A stretch of DNA of 54,170 nucleotides from Myxococcales bacterium (GTDB lineage Bacteria; Myxococcota_A; UBA9160; SMWR01): positions 1 to 54,170 of the forward strand of contig JADFQO010000019.1 of assembly GCA_022561775.1 (NCBI GenBank), in the 5' to 3' direction. Shown piece after piece: positions 7,204 through 15,637 of the stretch. A model generated the notes under the pieces. It did no database searches. It saw only the letters and a program-made list of their open reading frames with translations, and was not told the DNA's origin. The position numbers were made by a program, and so were the translations under genes. The number at the start of each line of letters is the position of its first letter. Position 1 is the first letter of the stretch.

Positions 7204-7431
7204 GACGAGGCGCTCCGTAGGTTTCTCAACATCCAGCGGTGTACGTCCGCCAGAAAGTATTTGCAGAGCCGTCCGTGCTTTGTGTAGGGGGGGGCCGGTA
7301 CCGCGAAAGCGCCGGATGCGAACCGATTCTGGTGTGTCGCCAAGGAAGGCGGCCACCTCGGCTGTTCCCGCCCACCGATTTAGGTCGCGAAGGTCCCGGT
7401 TTCCCGCTGCGAGCGGCGCGTTCGCTGTCAT
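7200..7431 (-). pseudogene. First excisionase-like HTH gene, disrupted at a G8 tract
   Basis: The first gene of the operon starts at the ATG at 7431. It reads GTAEVAAFLGDTPESVRIRRFRGTGPP and reaches an 8-G homopolymer at 7287-7294. In the native frame it continues as LHKARTALQ, which does not fit the domain. Shifted by one base it continues as YTKHGRLCKYFLADVHRWM, exactly the 'GPP..K.g....Y...dv..W' end of HTH_17 domains, and stops at 7200. The span is 232 bases, one more than 76 codons plus stop. One extra G is therefore the simplest explanation. It may be a sequencing error, a mutation, or a slippage-controlled gene. Confidence 0.6.
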
Positions 7432-7471
7432 ATTTTCTCATACTGAAGGCCTTTACCATCTTATATGTAGT

Positions 7472-7500
7472 AACATAGCCTGTAGCAGAGAGGCTCGCAA
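7472..7500 (-). promoter_or_regulatory. Candidate promoter of the minus-strand element operon
   Basis: The minus strand has TTGCGA at 7500-7495 and TATGTT at 7477-7472 with a 17-base spacer, 4 of 6 matches in each hexamer. This lies about 40 bases upstream of the first ATG at 7431. The whole 7432-7576 interval is AT-richer than its surroundings, as expected for a divergent control region. Confidence 0.35.
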
Positions 7501-7518
7501 TGTATCTGTACGAATTCT

Positions 7519-7568
7519 CTTGACACGGTTAGACAGTATAGTTACGGTTACTTGACAGAAAACAGGAG
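7519..7568 (+). promoter_or_regulatory. Divergent control region: CTTGACA repeats and strong RBS
   Basis: CTTGACA occurs at 7519-7525 and again at 7551-7557, exactly 32 bases (about three helical turns) apart. The first copy could be a -35 element, although the -10 region (TACGGT at 17 bases) is poor. TATAGT at 7537-7542 is too close to it. Two copies of GGTTA lie between them. The repeated arrangement suggests a binding site for one of the element's HTH proteins. AGGAGG at about 7563-7568 is an unusually good ribosome binding site for the gene at 7577. Confidence 0.35.
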
Positions 7569-7576
7569 GAGCCGCA

Positions 7577-8521
7577 ATGTCTCTAGAATCGCTGGCTAGC
7601 TTCCCGTGGCACAAGCCGCGCCATCCGTGCCGATGGGTGCCCGTCCCGCCACCGTCGAGTCCCCCGACGATCCTAGGTGGCGAACCCGTCGAACACAGGG
7701 CGGCCCTGGTCCCCAGCAAGGAGCCGGACGAGTGGATCGCGTACTACCCCCTCGAAGACTCGCCCGCGCTGTTCGTCGAGCTGGCGGACTGCGCCGATGA
7801 TGACGCCCTCGCCGCGTTCGGAACGAAATTCGGGACCCTAGGGCTGTGGCTCGAGCCAGGGTTCAGCGAAGAGCCCGAGGTGACGCTCGAGGACGGGTCG
7901 AAGGGCCGCGGGGAATCCCTGGCGTTTTGGCAGTACGTGCAACGCGATCTACAGAGGGCCGTGCACCTCCACGAAGCCATCGTTGCGCAAGACACTCAGC
8001 GCGTAGAGGAGCTCGGCCAGGAGATCCCGCCGTATCCTACCCAAGATACCCACCTGGGATCGCCGGGCTCCGTCGTCTTCTGGCAGACGGAAAGCGACGA
8101 GAACAGGTCGCTCGCTAGGGGGTGGCCATCGGGAGACAAGCATGCGCTCCATCACGGGCGCATCGCGCTGGCCCAGCGGATCAACAACGTGCTGAGGCGG
8201 CGTATAGGTGTCGGCTCGGTCGTGGCCCTCACCAGCGAGCGGTTCTCGATTCAACTGTGGCCGAGGACGCTTTTGGGCTGCGCCTGGTATCAATTCGCAG
8301 CGGTGGTCGAGGGCAGCGCCGAGGTGAAACGCTGCGTCGCCTGCGATTCTCCCTTCCTTGTCACCCACAGGAGCGATCGCCGAGGCCATCGCCGGTACTG
8401 CACCGATGCGTGCAAACAGCGCGGCTACCGAGCGCGCAGGGCTGAACGGGCGACGGAAACAGCGAAACGCCAGCGCAAGAGCGCTCGGAAAAGTCGGGCC
8501 GCGAAGCAGGGGAGGAAGTGA
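7577..8521 (+). CDS. Zinc-finger protein coupled to the integrase
   Basis: The product has 314 residues, and the start is fixed by AGGAGG 8 bases upstream. The N-terminal 230 residues are unrecognised, with a Pro-rich start and many acidic and aromatic residues. Near residue 255 is a treble-clef-like motif, KRCVACDSPFL...RYCTDACKQRGYRARR, with CxxC and CxxxC pairs. This resembles CGNR/DUF6076-type C-terminal fingers. A highly basic Arg/Lys tail follows. The stop (8519-8521) is one base before the integrase ATG, so the two are probably co-translated. It may bind DNA or RNA and help control integration. The role is inferred only. Confidence 0.6.
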   Translation: MSLESLASFPWHKPRHPCRWVPVPPPSSPPTILGGEPVEHRAALVPSKEPDEWIAYYPLEDSPALFVELADCADDDALAAFGTKFGTLGLWLEPGFSEEPEVTLEDGSKGRGESLAFWQYVQRDLQRAVHLHEAIVAQDTQRVEELGQEIPPYPTQDTHLGSPGSVVFWQTESDENRSLARGWPSGDKHALHHGRIALAQRINNVLRRRIGVGSVVALTSERFSIQLWPRTLLGCAWYQFAAVVEGSAEVKRCVACDSPFLVTHRSDRRGHRRYCTDACKQRGYRARRAERATETAKRQRKSARKSRAAKQGRK

Positions 8522-8522
8522 G

Positions 8523-9656
8523 ATGGCGAAGGGCATCGGACAGGGATCGATCTTCAAGCGAACGCGACGGGGCAAGACACAGTGGGTCGGAGAAATCTGC
8601 GTCGGCCGGGATTCGCACGGCAAGCGCCGGATGCGGACTGTCTACGCACGAACAAAGGCCGAGGTCAGCCGGCGGCTCGAAGACCTGCGCGTCAAGGCTC
8701 GCGCGGGTGTCGACCCCGATGCGGGCCGACAGCTGCTCAGCGCCTATCTCGATGCGTGGCTCGCCGACCGGGAGCTGGACCTGAAACCGCGGACTCGGTC
8801 GAACTATCGCGACCTGCTGGCGTACATCAAGCCGCACCTCGGACACCGCCGCCTCGAGGATCTCCATCCGCTCGATGTGAAGGGCTGGCTCGCGGGGTTG
8901 CAGCGCCAGGGCGTCGGAGCCCGGACCCGGCAGGCGGCGCGGTCGCTGCTCATCAACGCGCTCGGCGAGGCGGTTCGTCACAACTCGATCGCGACGAACC
9001 CCGCGGAGCGGACCGCTGCGCCGAAGGTGAAGACTGGCAAGCGGGAGGTACTCGAGAACGACCAGGTGAAGGCACTGCTTACTGCTGTCCAGGATCACCC
9101 CTACGAGGCGCTCTTCGTGCTGGCCGTCCTCCATGGTCTCCGGTACGGCGAACTCGCGGGACTGGCCTGGGGTGCGGTCTATTTCCGCAAGGGCGCGGTT
9201 CACGTTCGTCAGGCGCTCAGCGAAGATCCACGCACGGGACACTGCGAGCTCGTGGCTCCGAAGACCGAAGCCAGCCGTCGCGAGATCCCGCTCTCGCAAC
9301 TCGCGATCGACGCGCTGCGAAGGCATCGGACCCGACTCGGGAAGCTAGCTACTCGCGATCTCCTGGTGTTCACCTCGCCCGAGGGTGGCTGGCTTCGGCG
9401 CTCGAACTTCCATCGGCGTGTCTGGCGGCCGATCAAGGCGAAGGCGCAGCTGCCCGCGAACTTCCGGCTTCAGGACCTGCGGCACGTCTGCGCGAGTACG
9501 CTCCTCGCAAGCGGCCAGGACGTACCAACTGTGGCAGCGACACTGGGCCACAGCTCGCCGGCAGTCACGATGCGGATCTACGCGCACGCGCTCACGAGCA
9601 AGAAGCACGAAGCTGCAGCGCTAATGGATGCGCTCTTTGGCAGCACCGGAAGCTGA
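8523..9656 (+). CDS. int: Tyrosine recombinase / integrase
   Basis: The product has 377 residues. The start ATG at 8523 lies one base after the upstream stop and behind GGAGGAAG; the frame is open further upstream, but that part overlaps the zinc-finger gene. The N-terminal part (GQGSIFKRTRRGKTQWVGEICVG) is an arm-type DNA-binding domain, followed by a SAM-like core-binding domain (residues about 75-160). The catalytic domain has Arg207 (HGLRYGEL), Lys247 (APKTEAS), Arg320 in QDLRH, His near 343 (LGHSS) and Tyr353 (RIYAHAL). The first His of the HxxR box is Gln317, a conservative deviation. It integrates and excises the element, most likely at the adjacent tRNA-Ala. Confidence 0.92.
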   Translation: MAKGIGQGSIFKRTRRGKTQWVGEICVGRDSHGKRRMRTVYARTKAEVSRRLEDLRVKARAGVDPDAGRQLLSAYLDAWLADRELDLKPRTRSNYRDLLAYIKPHLGHRRLEDLHPLDVKGWLAGLQRQGVGARTRQAARSLLINALGEAVRHNSIATNPAERTAAPKVKTGKREVLENDQVKALLTAVQDHPYEALFVLAVLHGLRYGELAGLAWGAVYFRKGAVHVRQALSEDPRTGHCELVAPKTEASRREIPLSQLAIDALRRHRTRLGKLATRDLLVFTSPEGGWLRRSNFHRRVWRPIKAKAQLPANFRLQDLRHVCASTLLASGQDVPTVAATLGHSSPAVTMRIYAHALTSKKHEAAALMDALFGSTGS

Positions 9657-9790
9657 TCACTGTCCATTCACTGTCCACGGGCCGAAATCCGCAGTTCGAG
9701 ACGCCGAATGGGACCACGCTATCACGTGTAAGTGTGCGAAGTGGCTTTGGTTTGAAGTGGTGGAGCTGAGGGGGATCGAACCCCTGACCC
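9657..9790. other. Probable attachment-site region of the element
   Basis: Between the integrase stop and tRNA-Ala there is a short tandem repeat, CACTGTCCA, at about 9658-9678, a possible arm site. The 3' half of tRNA-Ala (T-arm and acceptor, 9758-9785) is the usual recombination core. The tRNA remains intact, as expected when the element supplies the 3' end. The second core copy was not found in this window. Confidence 0.35.
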
Positions 9791-9833
9791 TCAGACTGCC
9801 AGCCTGATGCTCTCCCAGCTGAGCTACAGCCCC
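9758..9833 (-). tRNA. tRNA-Ala (anticodon GGC)
   Basis: This is a complete 76-base cloverleaf on the minus strand. It starts GGGGCTGTAGCTCAG, has anticodon loop CTGGCAG, a T-arm AGGGG-TTCGATC-CCCCT and an encoded CCA. The acceptor stem has the G3:U70 wobble pair that specifies alanine. It borders the integrase and is the likely integration target. Confidence 0.95.
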
Positions 9834-9953
9834 ACGAGCGATTCAAAGTACCTTTGGGCCGCGGGGCTGTCAAAAGGTTGACCGGCGTTCGCGAGTGGGC
9901 CGGCGGCGCGGTTTTGGGGGCTACCGGGGGCGTGGTATCCTGCGGCGCCTCGG

Positions 9954-10040
9954 GCCGGAGTGGCGAAACTGGTATACGCAGGGGACTCAAAATCCCCCGG
10001 CTTCACGGCCGTGCGGGTTCAAATCCCGCCTCCGGCACCA
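9954..10040 (+). tRNA. tRNA-Leu (anticodon CAA)
   Basis: This is an 87-base class II tRNA starting GCCGGAGTGGCGAAACTGG, with anticodon loop CTCAAAA and a long variable arm (CGGCTTCACGGCCG). The T-arm is GCGGG-TTCAAAT-CCCGC, the acceptor 3' strand is CTCCGGC with discriminator A, and CCA is encoded. It has leucine-type features: a long variable arm and A73. Confidence 0.95.
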
Positions 10041-10077
10041 CCGAATTACGCGGGTCAAGAGGCGAGGAGAGTGGGGG

Positions 10078-10404
10078 ATGCGGAAGGCCTCGGGCCGGAT
10101 CGCGGTGCAGGTGCTGATCGCGCTGGCACTACCGCTGATCCTCTCAAGCGACGCCTCGGCGGAGTTCCGGGAGTTTTCGGGGAAGGTCACCGAGATCTCG
10201 GGCAACAAGATGGTGATCGGCAACCGCCGCGGCGACCGGGTGTCGTTCAGGCGCTCCGATGCAACGACAGTCACGGGCGTGAAGAAGAGTTGGCAGGCGA
10301 TCGAGAAGGGCGATTGGGTGAGCGTGTCCTGGAAAATGGTCGACAATCCCCGGGTCGCCCACAAGGTCGTCGTGATGCCTCCGAAGAAGAAGCCGCACGA
10401 ATAG
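10078..10404 (+). CDS. Small exported protein, OB-fold-like, unknown function
   Basis: The product has 108 residues. The ATG at 10078 follows GAGGAGAGTGGGGG and begins a signal peptide (MRKASGRIAVQVLIALALPLILSS, cleavage after ASA). The mature part has a repeated beta pattern (FSGKVTEISGNKMVIGNRRGDRVSF, then KGDWVSVSWKM and AHKVVVMP), like the small OB-fold/DUF5666-type periplasmic proteins. It ends in a Lys/Pro-rich tail. It stands alone after tRNA-Leu. The function is unknown. Confidence 0.65.
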   Translation: MRKASGRIAVQVLIALALPLILSSDASAEFREFSGKVTEISGNKMVIGNRRGDRVSFRRSDATTVTGVKKSWQAIEKGDWVSVSWKMVDNPRVAHKVVVMPPKKKPHE

Positions 10405-10482
10405 CGGCATGCGGCAGCGCTATGCGGTTCCCCATCGACAAACCTCTCGCAGACGCGGCTCGGCTCGGATAGCGTTTGTCCC

Positions 10483-11637
10483 ATGTCCGATTCCCAACCG
10501 CCGCTGCGGCCCGAGCAATTCGATCGCTACCGACGGCACCTCAGCTTGACCGAAGTCGGCGTCGAGGGGCAGACTCGGCTGCTCAAATCCCGGGTGCTGC
10601 TGATCGGCGCTGGCGGCCTGGGCTGCCCGCTCGCCCAATACCTGGCGGCCGCGGGGGTCGGGACGATCGGCATCATCGACTTCGATCGGATCGACGCCTC
10701 CAACCTCCAGCGACAGGTCCTCTACACCACCGCGGACATCGGAAGGCCGAAGGTCGAGGTCGCGCGCGAGCGGATCCAGGCCATGAATCCGGACGTCGAG
10801 GTTCACACCCACGCGGTGGCGCTGAACTCCGAAAATGCCCTGAAACTCTTCGCCGAATACGACGTGATCGTGGACGGCACCGACAACTTTCCGACCCGTT
10901 ATCTCTCGAACGACGCCTGCGTATTGCTCGGTAAGCCGAACGTGCACGGTTCGGTGTTCCGCTTCGACGGTCAGGCCACGGTCTTCGACGCGAGGTACGG
11001 CCCCTGCTATCGCTGCCTCTACCCCGAGCCGCCGCCTCCGGGTTCGGTGCCGTCCTGCGCGGAGGGCGGGGTGCTCGGTGTTCTCCCGGGATTGATTGCG
11101 CTGATCCAGGCGACGGAGACCGTGAAGATCGTCTCCGGAATCGGCGAACCGCTCTACGGTCGGCTGGTTCAATACGACGCGCTGCGGATGGAGTTCAACG
11201 AATTTCGGCTGAAGAAAGACCCCAAGTGTCCGGTATGCGGAGATCAGCCCACGGTCACGGAACTGATCGATTACCAGGGCTTCTGCGGCATCAACGACGA
11301 AGCTGAGGCCGAAATCGCGGAGCTGTCGGCCGCTGCCGTGCATGCCATGCAGGCGCGCGATGACGATTTTCTGCTGCTCGATGTTCGCGAACCCGACGAG
11401 TTCATGCGCGCGCGGCTCGAGGGTTCGAAGTTGATCCCCCTGGGCGAGCTCGAAGACCGTCTCGCGGAAATCCGCGATTGGAAGGAGCGCCCAGTCGTGG
11501 TCCACTGTCATCACGGTGGGCGCAGCGCGAAGGCCTGCAAGCTGCTCGGCGACGCCGGCTTCAATCGCGTGACGAATCTGACGGGCGGGATCGAAGCGTG
11601 GTCGCTGACGGTGGACGCGGACATTCCGCGCTATTGA
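10483..11637 (+). CDS. moeB: MoeB/ThiF-type adenylyltransferase with rhodanese domain
   Basis: The product has 384 residues. The E1-like N-terminal domain has the nucleotide-binding GAGGLG at residues 42-47, followed by [13 protein letters not shown] and TDNFPTRY. The zinc cysteines are CYRC and CPVC, and the probable catalytic Cys is about 191 (PSCAEGG). A C-terminal rhodanese domain (residues about 280-384) has the active-site loop CHHGGRS near residue 341. The fusion adenylates a ubiquitin-like sulfur carrier (MoaD, ThiS or CysO type) and can hand it sulfur from the rhodanese cysteine, for molybdopterin, thiamine or cysteine synthesis. The partner carrier is not in the window, so the pathway is not fixed. 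Confidence 0.88.
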   Translation: MSDSQPPLRPEQFDRYRRHLSLTEVGVEGQTRLLKSRVLLIGAGGLGCPLAQYLAAAGVGTIGIIDFDRIDASNLQRQVLYTTADIGRPKVEVARERIQAMNPDVEVHTHAVALNSENALKLFAEYDVIVDGTDNFPTRYLSNDACVLLGKPNVHGSVFRFDGQATVFDARYGPCYRCLYPEPPPPGSVPSCAEGGVLGVLPGLIALIQATETVKIVSGIGEPLYGRLVQYDALRMEFNEFRLKKDPKCPVCGDQPTVTELIDYQGFCGINDEAEAEIAELSAAAVHAMQARDDDFLLLDVREPDEFMRARLEGSKLIPLGELEDRLAEIRDWKERPVVVHCHHGGRSAKACKLLGDAGFNRVTNLTGGIEAWSLTVDADIPRY

Positions 11638-11657
11638 GTCGCCGCGCCGGGGGGATT

Positions 11658-12002
11658 GTGGGAAAATCGAAGCTGCCGGGACCGATCGAGCGCAGGCACC
11701 TGATCGAGCGCGAACTCAGCACCGCTCAGGCGCTGCGCTACGCCGAGGCCTACCTCGACGAGGGATTCGAGGTGGACGCCATCGCGTTTCTCGTGAAGGC
11801 AGAGGCGACCGACCAACTCGATGCGCTGCGCGGGCGGTCGATCGAAGCCGGTGACGGCTTCTTGCTCCGGGCGGTGGCGTCGGCGATGGATGCTCCGCCG
11901 AAACCCGAAGAGTGGAAGGCGTTGGCTGAAGCGGCGGCGCGCGCGGGCAAGGAGTGCTATTCGGCGGAAGCGCTGCGGCAGGCGGATCGAGGGGAGAGCT
12001 GA
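11658..12002 (+). CDS. Conserved-looking hypothetical protein
   Basis: The chosen start is the GTG at 11658 ([21 protein letters not shown]), behind GGGGGGA; this gives 114 residues. The earlier part of the frame overlaps moeB and is rejected. The protein is all-helical, with two halves resembling short TPR/HEAT-like helices ([24 protein letters not shown] and [17 protein letters not shown]). It lies in line with moeB, a 59-residue gene and uvrA and probably belongs to the same transcript. No function is recognised. Confidence 0.6.
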   Translation: MGKSKLPGPIERRHLIERELSTAQALRYAEAYLDEGFEVDAIAFLVKAEATDQLDALRGRSIEAGDGFLLRAVASAMDAPPKPEEWKALAEAAARAGKECYSAEALRQADRGES

Positions 12003-12005
12003 ACG

Positions 12006-12185
12006 ATGGCATCGAACTGTCGCGTCTTCCGGGGGCTGGTGAAGGAAGTCGAGGAAGAGATCAATCGTTTCCTCTCGACCGCGAACGTTCGCGTGCTGCA
12101 GATGGCGCAGAGCGAGACCGGCGATCACATCACCGTGACCTTGATCGTCGACCCGGCCGAAGGCTCCGGCTGGGATGGGCGCTAG
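12006..12185 (+). CDS. Small 59-residue hypothetical protein
   Basis: The ATG at 12006 is three bases after the previous stop and the frame runs to TAG at 12185, overlapping the start of the uvrA-like gene by 11 bases. The sequence ([16 protein letters not shown], then [23 protein letters not shown]) has a helix-strand-strand pattern with good codon use. It resembles very small conserved alpha/beta proteins, but no family is certain. Its position between two coupled genes supports it. Confidence 0.6.
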   Translation: MASNCRVFRGLVKEVEEEINRFLSTANVRVLQMAQSETGDHITVTLIVDPAEGSGWDGR

Positions 12186-15012
12186 GCGGACTTCCACCAC
12201 ACCCCCCGCGGCGGGAAGGGGCGGGGCGTCGGCTTCGTACATCGTCATCGAGAATGCGCGCTCCCACAATCTCAAGAACGCGAGTTGCCGCATTCCCCTG
12301 CGTGCGCTCACGGTGGTGACGGGCGTCTCGGGTTCCGGCAAATCCACGCTCGCCTTTGACACACTCTACGCCGAGGGACAGCGTCGCTTCGTGACATCCC
12401 TTTCGACCTACGCGCGCCAGTTTCTGGAGCGCCTGCCGCGGCCCGACGTGGATCACATCTCGAACCTCCCGCCGGCCATCGCGATCGGGCGGCGCAATCG
12501 GGTCACCAGCGTACGCTCAACGGTCGGCACGGCGACCGAGATCCTCGATTACCTGCGCTTGTTGTTCGCGAAGATCGGCGAAACGCGCTGCCCGGATTGC
12601 GACCGACCCGTCGAGCGCAGCAATCCGGAGAGCGTCGCCGACGCGATTTTGAAGCGCTGGGCGGGAGAGAAGTTGTCGCTTGGCGCACCCTTGATGGCGC
12701 GCAAGGGCGAGCGGGCGACCGCGTGGCGCGAGCGCATGGTGCGCGATGGATTCACGCGATTGCTCGACGAAGGCGGACAGGTCATCGATGTTTCGGATCT
12801 CACGGCCAAAAGGATCGACGCCCTGCGCGGTTCCGGTCTGCTGCTGATCGACCGGATCGTGCCATCGCACGCAGAGAGTCGCGCGCGGCTGACCGAAGCC
12901 GTCGCGGGCGCCTTCGAGCGCGGTGCGGGGCAGTGCGTTGCGGTCGCAGAGGGAAACGAGCGCGCAGCCTTTCTCGAGGGATTCGCGTGCGATGGCTGTG
13001 GCCGCCGCTTCACCGAGCCGCGCCCGGCCCTCTTTTCGTTCAACAGCCCCCTCGGTGCCTGCGCACCGTGTCAGGGGTTTGGTCGGATTCCGGTCCTCGA
13101 CCGCGGGCGCGTGGTTCCGGATCCCACACTCAGCCTCGAAGCGGGCGCGATCGCCCCGTTTTCGACGCCATCGAGGCGGCGAATGCAGTCGAAACTCCTC
13201 GCAGCCGCCCGTGCGGCGGGCGTTCCCGTCGATCGCCCTTTCGAGAGCCTGAGCGCTGCGCATCGCAGCTGGGTGTTCGAGGGCGATGGCGCGAGCTGGC
13301 GCGGGGTCCAGCGCTTCTTCGATCGCCTACAGCGCAAGCGCTACAAGGTGCAGGTTCGTGTTCTGATCGCGCGCTATCGCGGTTTCGAAGCGTGCGCGGC
13401 GTGCGGGGGCTCCCGCTTGTGTTCGGACGCGCGTTGTGTCCAGGTTGGGGCACGCGATATCGGGGCTCTGGCACGGCTCAGTCTCGGCGAGATGGCCGAC
13501 TGGCTCGATCATCTGGACCTGCGGCGCGATCAGAGCGCCCGCGGCAAAAGACTCGTCGACGAATTGCGCGCGCGGGTTGCGAGCTGTGTGGCGGTGGGCC
13601 TCGACTACATGACGCTCGACCGACCGATGCGCACGCTCGCGGGCGGCGAGGCGCAGCGGATTCAGTTTGCGACGGCGCTCGGCGGAACGCTGACGGCATC
13701 GCTTTACGTACTCGACGAACCGTCGGTTGGATTGCACGCGCGGGACGCGTCCCGATTGGTCGACGTGCTCCGGAAGATTCGCGACCAGGGCAATACGGTC
13801 GTCGTCGTCGAACACGCTCCGGAGATCGTGGCGGCGGCGGATCACGTCATCGATCTCGGTCCGGGCGCAGGCCGGCACGGCGGCGAAATCGTCGCAGAGG
13901 GACCGGTCGATGTAATTCGCAGCTGCGCGAATTCCCTGACCGGGCGCGCGCTGCGCGGAGAATGGAGCGGCGCGCGCACAGCGGGGAGCCGTGCAGTCCG
14001 CGCAGCCGCGAGCCGCCCGGCGCGCGAGGCTCGCAGTTGGCTGAAGATCGTCGGAGCGCGTGCCAACAACCTCCGCAATCTGACCGTCGAGATTCCGCTG
14101 GGTCAACTCGTGGCCGTCACGGGCGTTTCGGGCGCCGGAAAATCGAGTCTGATCCGCTCGGTGCTGGTCGGCCAGCTGCGCGCAGAGCCCGACCGCGGCG
14201 ATTGCGATGCGATCGAGGGTGCGGCCGCGATCGACGAAGTCGTGGTCGTCGACCCGCATCCCCCGGCCCGCCGCGTGCGCTCGAATCCCGCAACCGTCTC
14301 CAAAGCCTTCGACGGCATCCGCCGGCTCTTCGCCTCTACCAGACAGGCCAAGGCGATGGGCGTGACTCCGGGTTGGTTTTCGTTCAACGTACCCGGTGGC
14401 CGCTGCGACACCTGTGAGGGTGTTGGTGAAGTCGTCGTCGACATGCACTTCCTCGACGACGTCCGCATGCTTTGCGAGCAGTGCGACGGGCGTCGCTATC
14501 GGCGCGAAGCGCTCGAAATCAAATTCTCGAACCTATCGATTGCGGACGTATTGGATCTGACGGCGGATGCCGCGCTCGACGTCTTCGGAGGCGACGAAAA
14601 GGTGGCGGCCTGCCTGCGATCGCTGGTGGAAGTGGGTCTCGGATACGTGACCTTGGGGCAGCCGCTCTCTGCGCTCTCGTCAGGCGAAATCCAACGCCTG
14701 CGGCTCTCCCAGGCGCTCGGCCAAAGCGCCGAGCGAACGCTCTTCGTACTCGATGAACCGACCACGGGGCTGCATCCCGCGGATACCGACGTTCTGGTGC
14801 GCTGTTTCGATCGCGTCCTGGAGCGCGGAGGGAGCGTCATCGTGGTCGAACACAACCTCGATGTGATCCGCCAGGCAGATTTTGTGATCGACATCGGTCC
14901 CGAGGGCGGGCCCGGTGGGGGAGAACTCGTGGTCTGCGGCACGCCGAGCGCGGTTGCCCGCTGCGCTCGCTCCCTGACGGGGGCCGCCTTGCGCGAACGC
15001 GATCGATTCTAG
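12175..15012 (+). CDS. uvrA: UvrA-family ATPase (second type)
   Basis: The product has 945 residues with two ABC ATPase modules. Module 1 has Walker [10 protein letters not shown] (residues about 50-58), the signature LAGGEAQRI (about 487) and Walker [12 protein letters not shown]. Module 2 has GVSGAGKSS (about 648), LSSGEIQRL (about 834) and [11 protein letters not shown] (about 857). Zinc-module cysteine pairs are present (CDGC..CAPC and CDTC..CEQC). The UvrB-binding and insertion region is shortened and altered. [15 protein letters not shown] replaces the usual 'IEGLSPAI.I.QK' block, so this may be a UvrA2-type paralogue. UvrA recognises DNA damage and loads UvrB. Paralogues of this kind can serve in resistance to DNA-binding compounds. 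The start overlaps the 59-residue gene; its stop overlaps that of hpf. Confidence 0.85.
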   Translation: MGARRTSTTPPAAGRGGASASYIVIENARSHNLKNASCRIPLRALTVVTGVSGSGKSTLAFDTLYAEGQRRFVTSLSTYARQFLERLPRPDVDHISNLPPAIAIGRRNRVTSVRSTVGTATEILDYLRLLFAKIGETRCPDCDRPVERSNPESVADAILKRWAGEKLSLGAPLMARKGERATAWRERMVRDGFTRLLDEGGQVIDVSDLTAKRIDALRGSGLLLIDRIVPSHAESRARLTEAVAGAFERGAGQCVAVAEGNERAAFLEGFACDGCGRRFTEPRPALFSFNSPLGACAPCQGFGRIPVLDRGRVVPDPTLSLEAGAIAPFSTPSRRRMQSKLLAAARAAGVPVDRPFESLSAAHRSWVFEGDGASWRGVQRFFDRLQRKRYKVQVRVLIARYRGFEACAACGGSRLCSDARCVQVGARDIGALARLSLGEMADWLDHLDLRRDQSARGKRLVDELRARVASCVAVGLDYMTLDRPMRTLAGGEAQRIQFATALGGTLTASLYVLDEPSVGLHARDASRLVDVLRKIRDQGNTVVVVEHAPEIVAAADHVIDLGPGAGRHGGEIVAEGPVDVIRSCANSLTGRALRGEWSGARTAGSRAVRAAASRPAREARSWLKIVGARANNLRNLTVEIPLGQLVAVTGVSGAGKSSLIRSVLVGQLRAEPDRGDCDAIEGAAAIDEVVVVDPHPPARRVRSNPATVSKAFDGIRRLFASTRQAKAMGVTPGWFSFNVPGGRCDTCEGVGEVVVDMHFLDDVRMLCEQCDGRRYRREALEIKFSNLSIADVLDLTADAALDVFGGDEKVAACLRSLVEVGLGYVTLGQPLSALSSGEIQRLRLSQALGQSAERTLFVLDEPTTGLHPADTDVLVRCFDRVLERGGSVIVVEHNLDVIRQADFVIDIGPEGGPGGGELVVCGTPSAVARCARSLTGAALRERDRF

Positions 15013-15356
15013 TTCGCTTTCACTCGCTTGGCTGGGTCGCGCTGTGCCTCGCGGCGCTGTGCGAAGATTCGCTTGTCGTGAAGTTTGCGAAGCTGGCGCT
15101 CGACTTTGTCGAAGACCGAATCGACCGCGGGTGTGAGTTCGCTGGCTTCAACCTGGGTGGCGATGTCGGTTCCCTTGCCGGTCACGTGGCCGTTTACGAT
15201 GAAACCGACCCCGTTTGGCGCCACACTGATTTCGATTTTGGAGACCTCGTGAAATTCACTCCCGAGGCGCTGGCTTTTCTGTTGGATGGAGTCCCTTAGC
15301 GGTTCGTCTTGCTCGACTTCTTTGAAGTGGATGACCAGAGAAGGGTTTTTCGTCAT
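15009..15356 (-). CDS. hpf: Ribosome hibernation promoting factor, short form
   Basis: The product has 115 residues of the HPF/YfiA (RaiA) family: IHFKEVEQDEPLRDSIQQKSQRL, VAPNGVGFIVNGHV and VEASELTPAVDSVFDKVERQLRKLHDK. It lacks the C-terminal dimerisation domain of long HPF. It should bind the 30S decoding centre in stationary phase, block mRNA and tRNA access and favour ribosome storage. It is convergent with uvrA and the stops overlap by 4 bases. The usual neighbour rpoN is not present here. Confidence 0.85.
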   Translation of the reverse strand: MTKNPSLVIHFKEVEQDEPLRDSIQQKSQRLGSEFHEVSKIEISVAPNGVGFIVNGHVTGKGTDIATQVEASELTPAVDSVFDKVERQLRKLHDKRIFAQRREAQRDPAKRVKAN

Positions 15357-15637
15357 CGATCGAGTGCTCTCCCGTTGGTTTCGGGGGCCGCTCCGATCCG
15401 GACAAAGAGGACCTCAAGCGACCCTCATCGAAAGGGTAACACAGCGTTCCAGAGCCCCGTTCAGTTCCGGGGTGAGCGCTCGGGCAAGAGTTCGCGAGAA
15501 GCTCGTAGGGGTGCCAACGCGCGACGCGGCGGCAACTACGGTCGTGGATCGCGCTTTCGGGGTCGGCGCCTCAGGCCTTCGAGGCTCCGCTGGGGACTCT
15601 TGGCAAGAGAGGGGAGGGGGGATCTTCGAAGCCGGTG

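Larger units (their letters stand above)
1831..9800. mobile_element. Integrative element next to tRNA-Ala, satellite-like
   Basis: A tyrosine integrase (8523-9656) ends about 100 bases from the 3' end of tRNA-Ala(GGC), the classical layout of a tRNA-integrated island. Divergent from it runs a tight minus-strand operon with two excisionase-like HTH genes, a primase-helicase, a phage scaffold-like protein and small unknown genes. No capsid, portal, terminase, tail or lysis gene is seen inside. The right boundary is probably the tRNA-Ala 3' end. No second copy of that tRNA 3' sequence was seen to the left, so the left boundary given here is only the last operon gene. The two frameshifts in the replication gene suggest decay or sequence error. 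Confidence 0.55.

Noticed and set aside
6973..7431. A single 152-residue HTH protein
   Set aside because: The middle segment does not fit the HTH pattern, while a one-base shift at the G8 run restores it and gives a GTGA-coupled second gene.
10420..11514. 364-residue minus-strand ORF
   Set aside because: Antisense of the moeB gene, which has full E1 and rhodanese motifs.
12597..14417. 606-residue plus-strand ORF
   Set aside because: Arg/Gly/Ser-rich shifted-frame reading of the uvrA-like gene in high-GC DNA; no motif.
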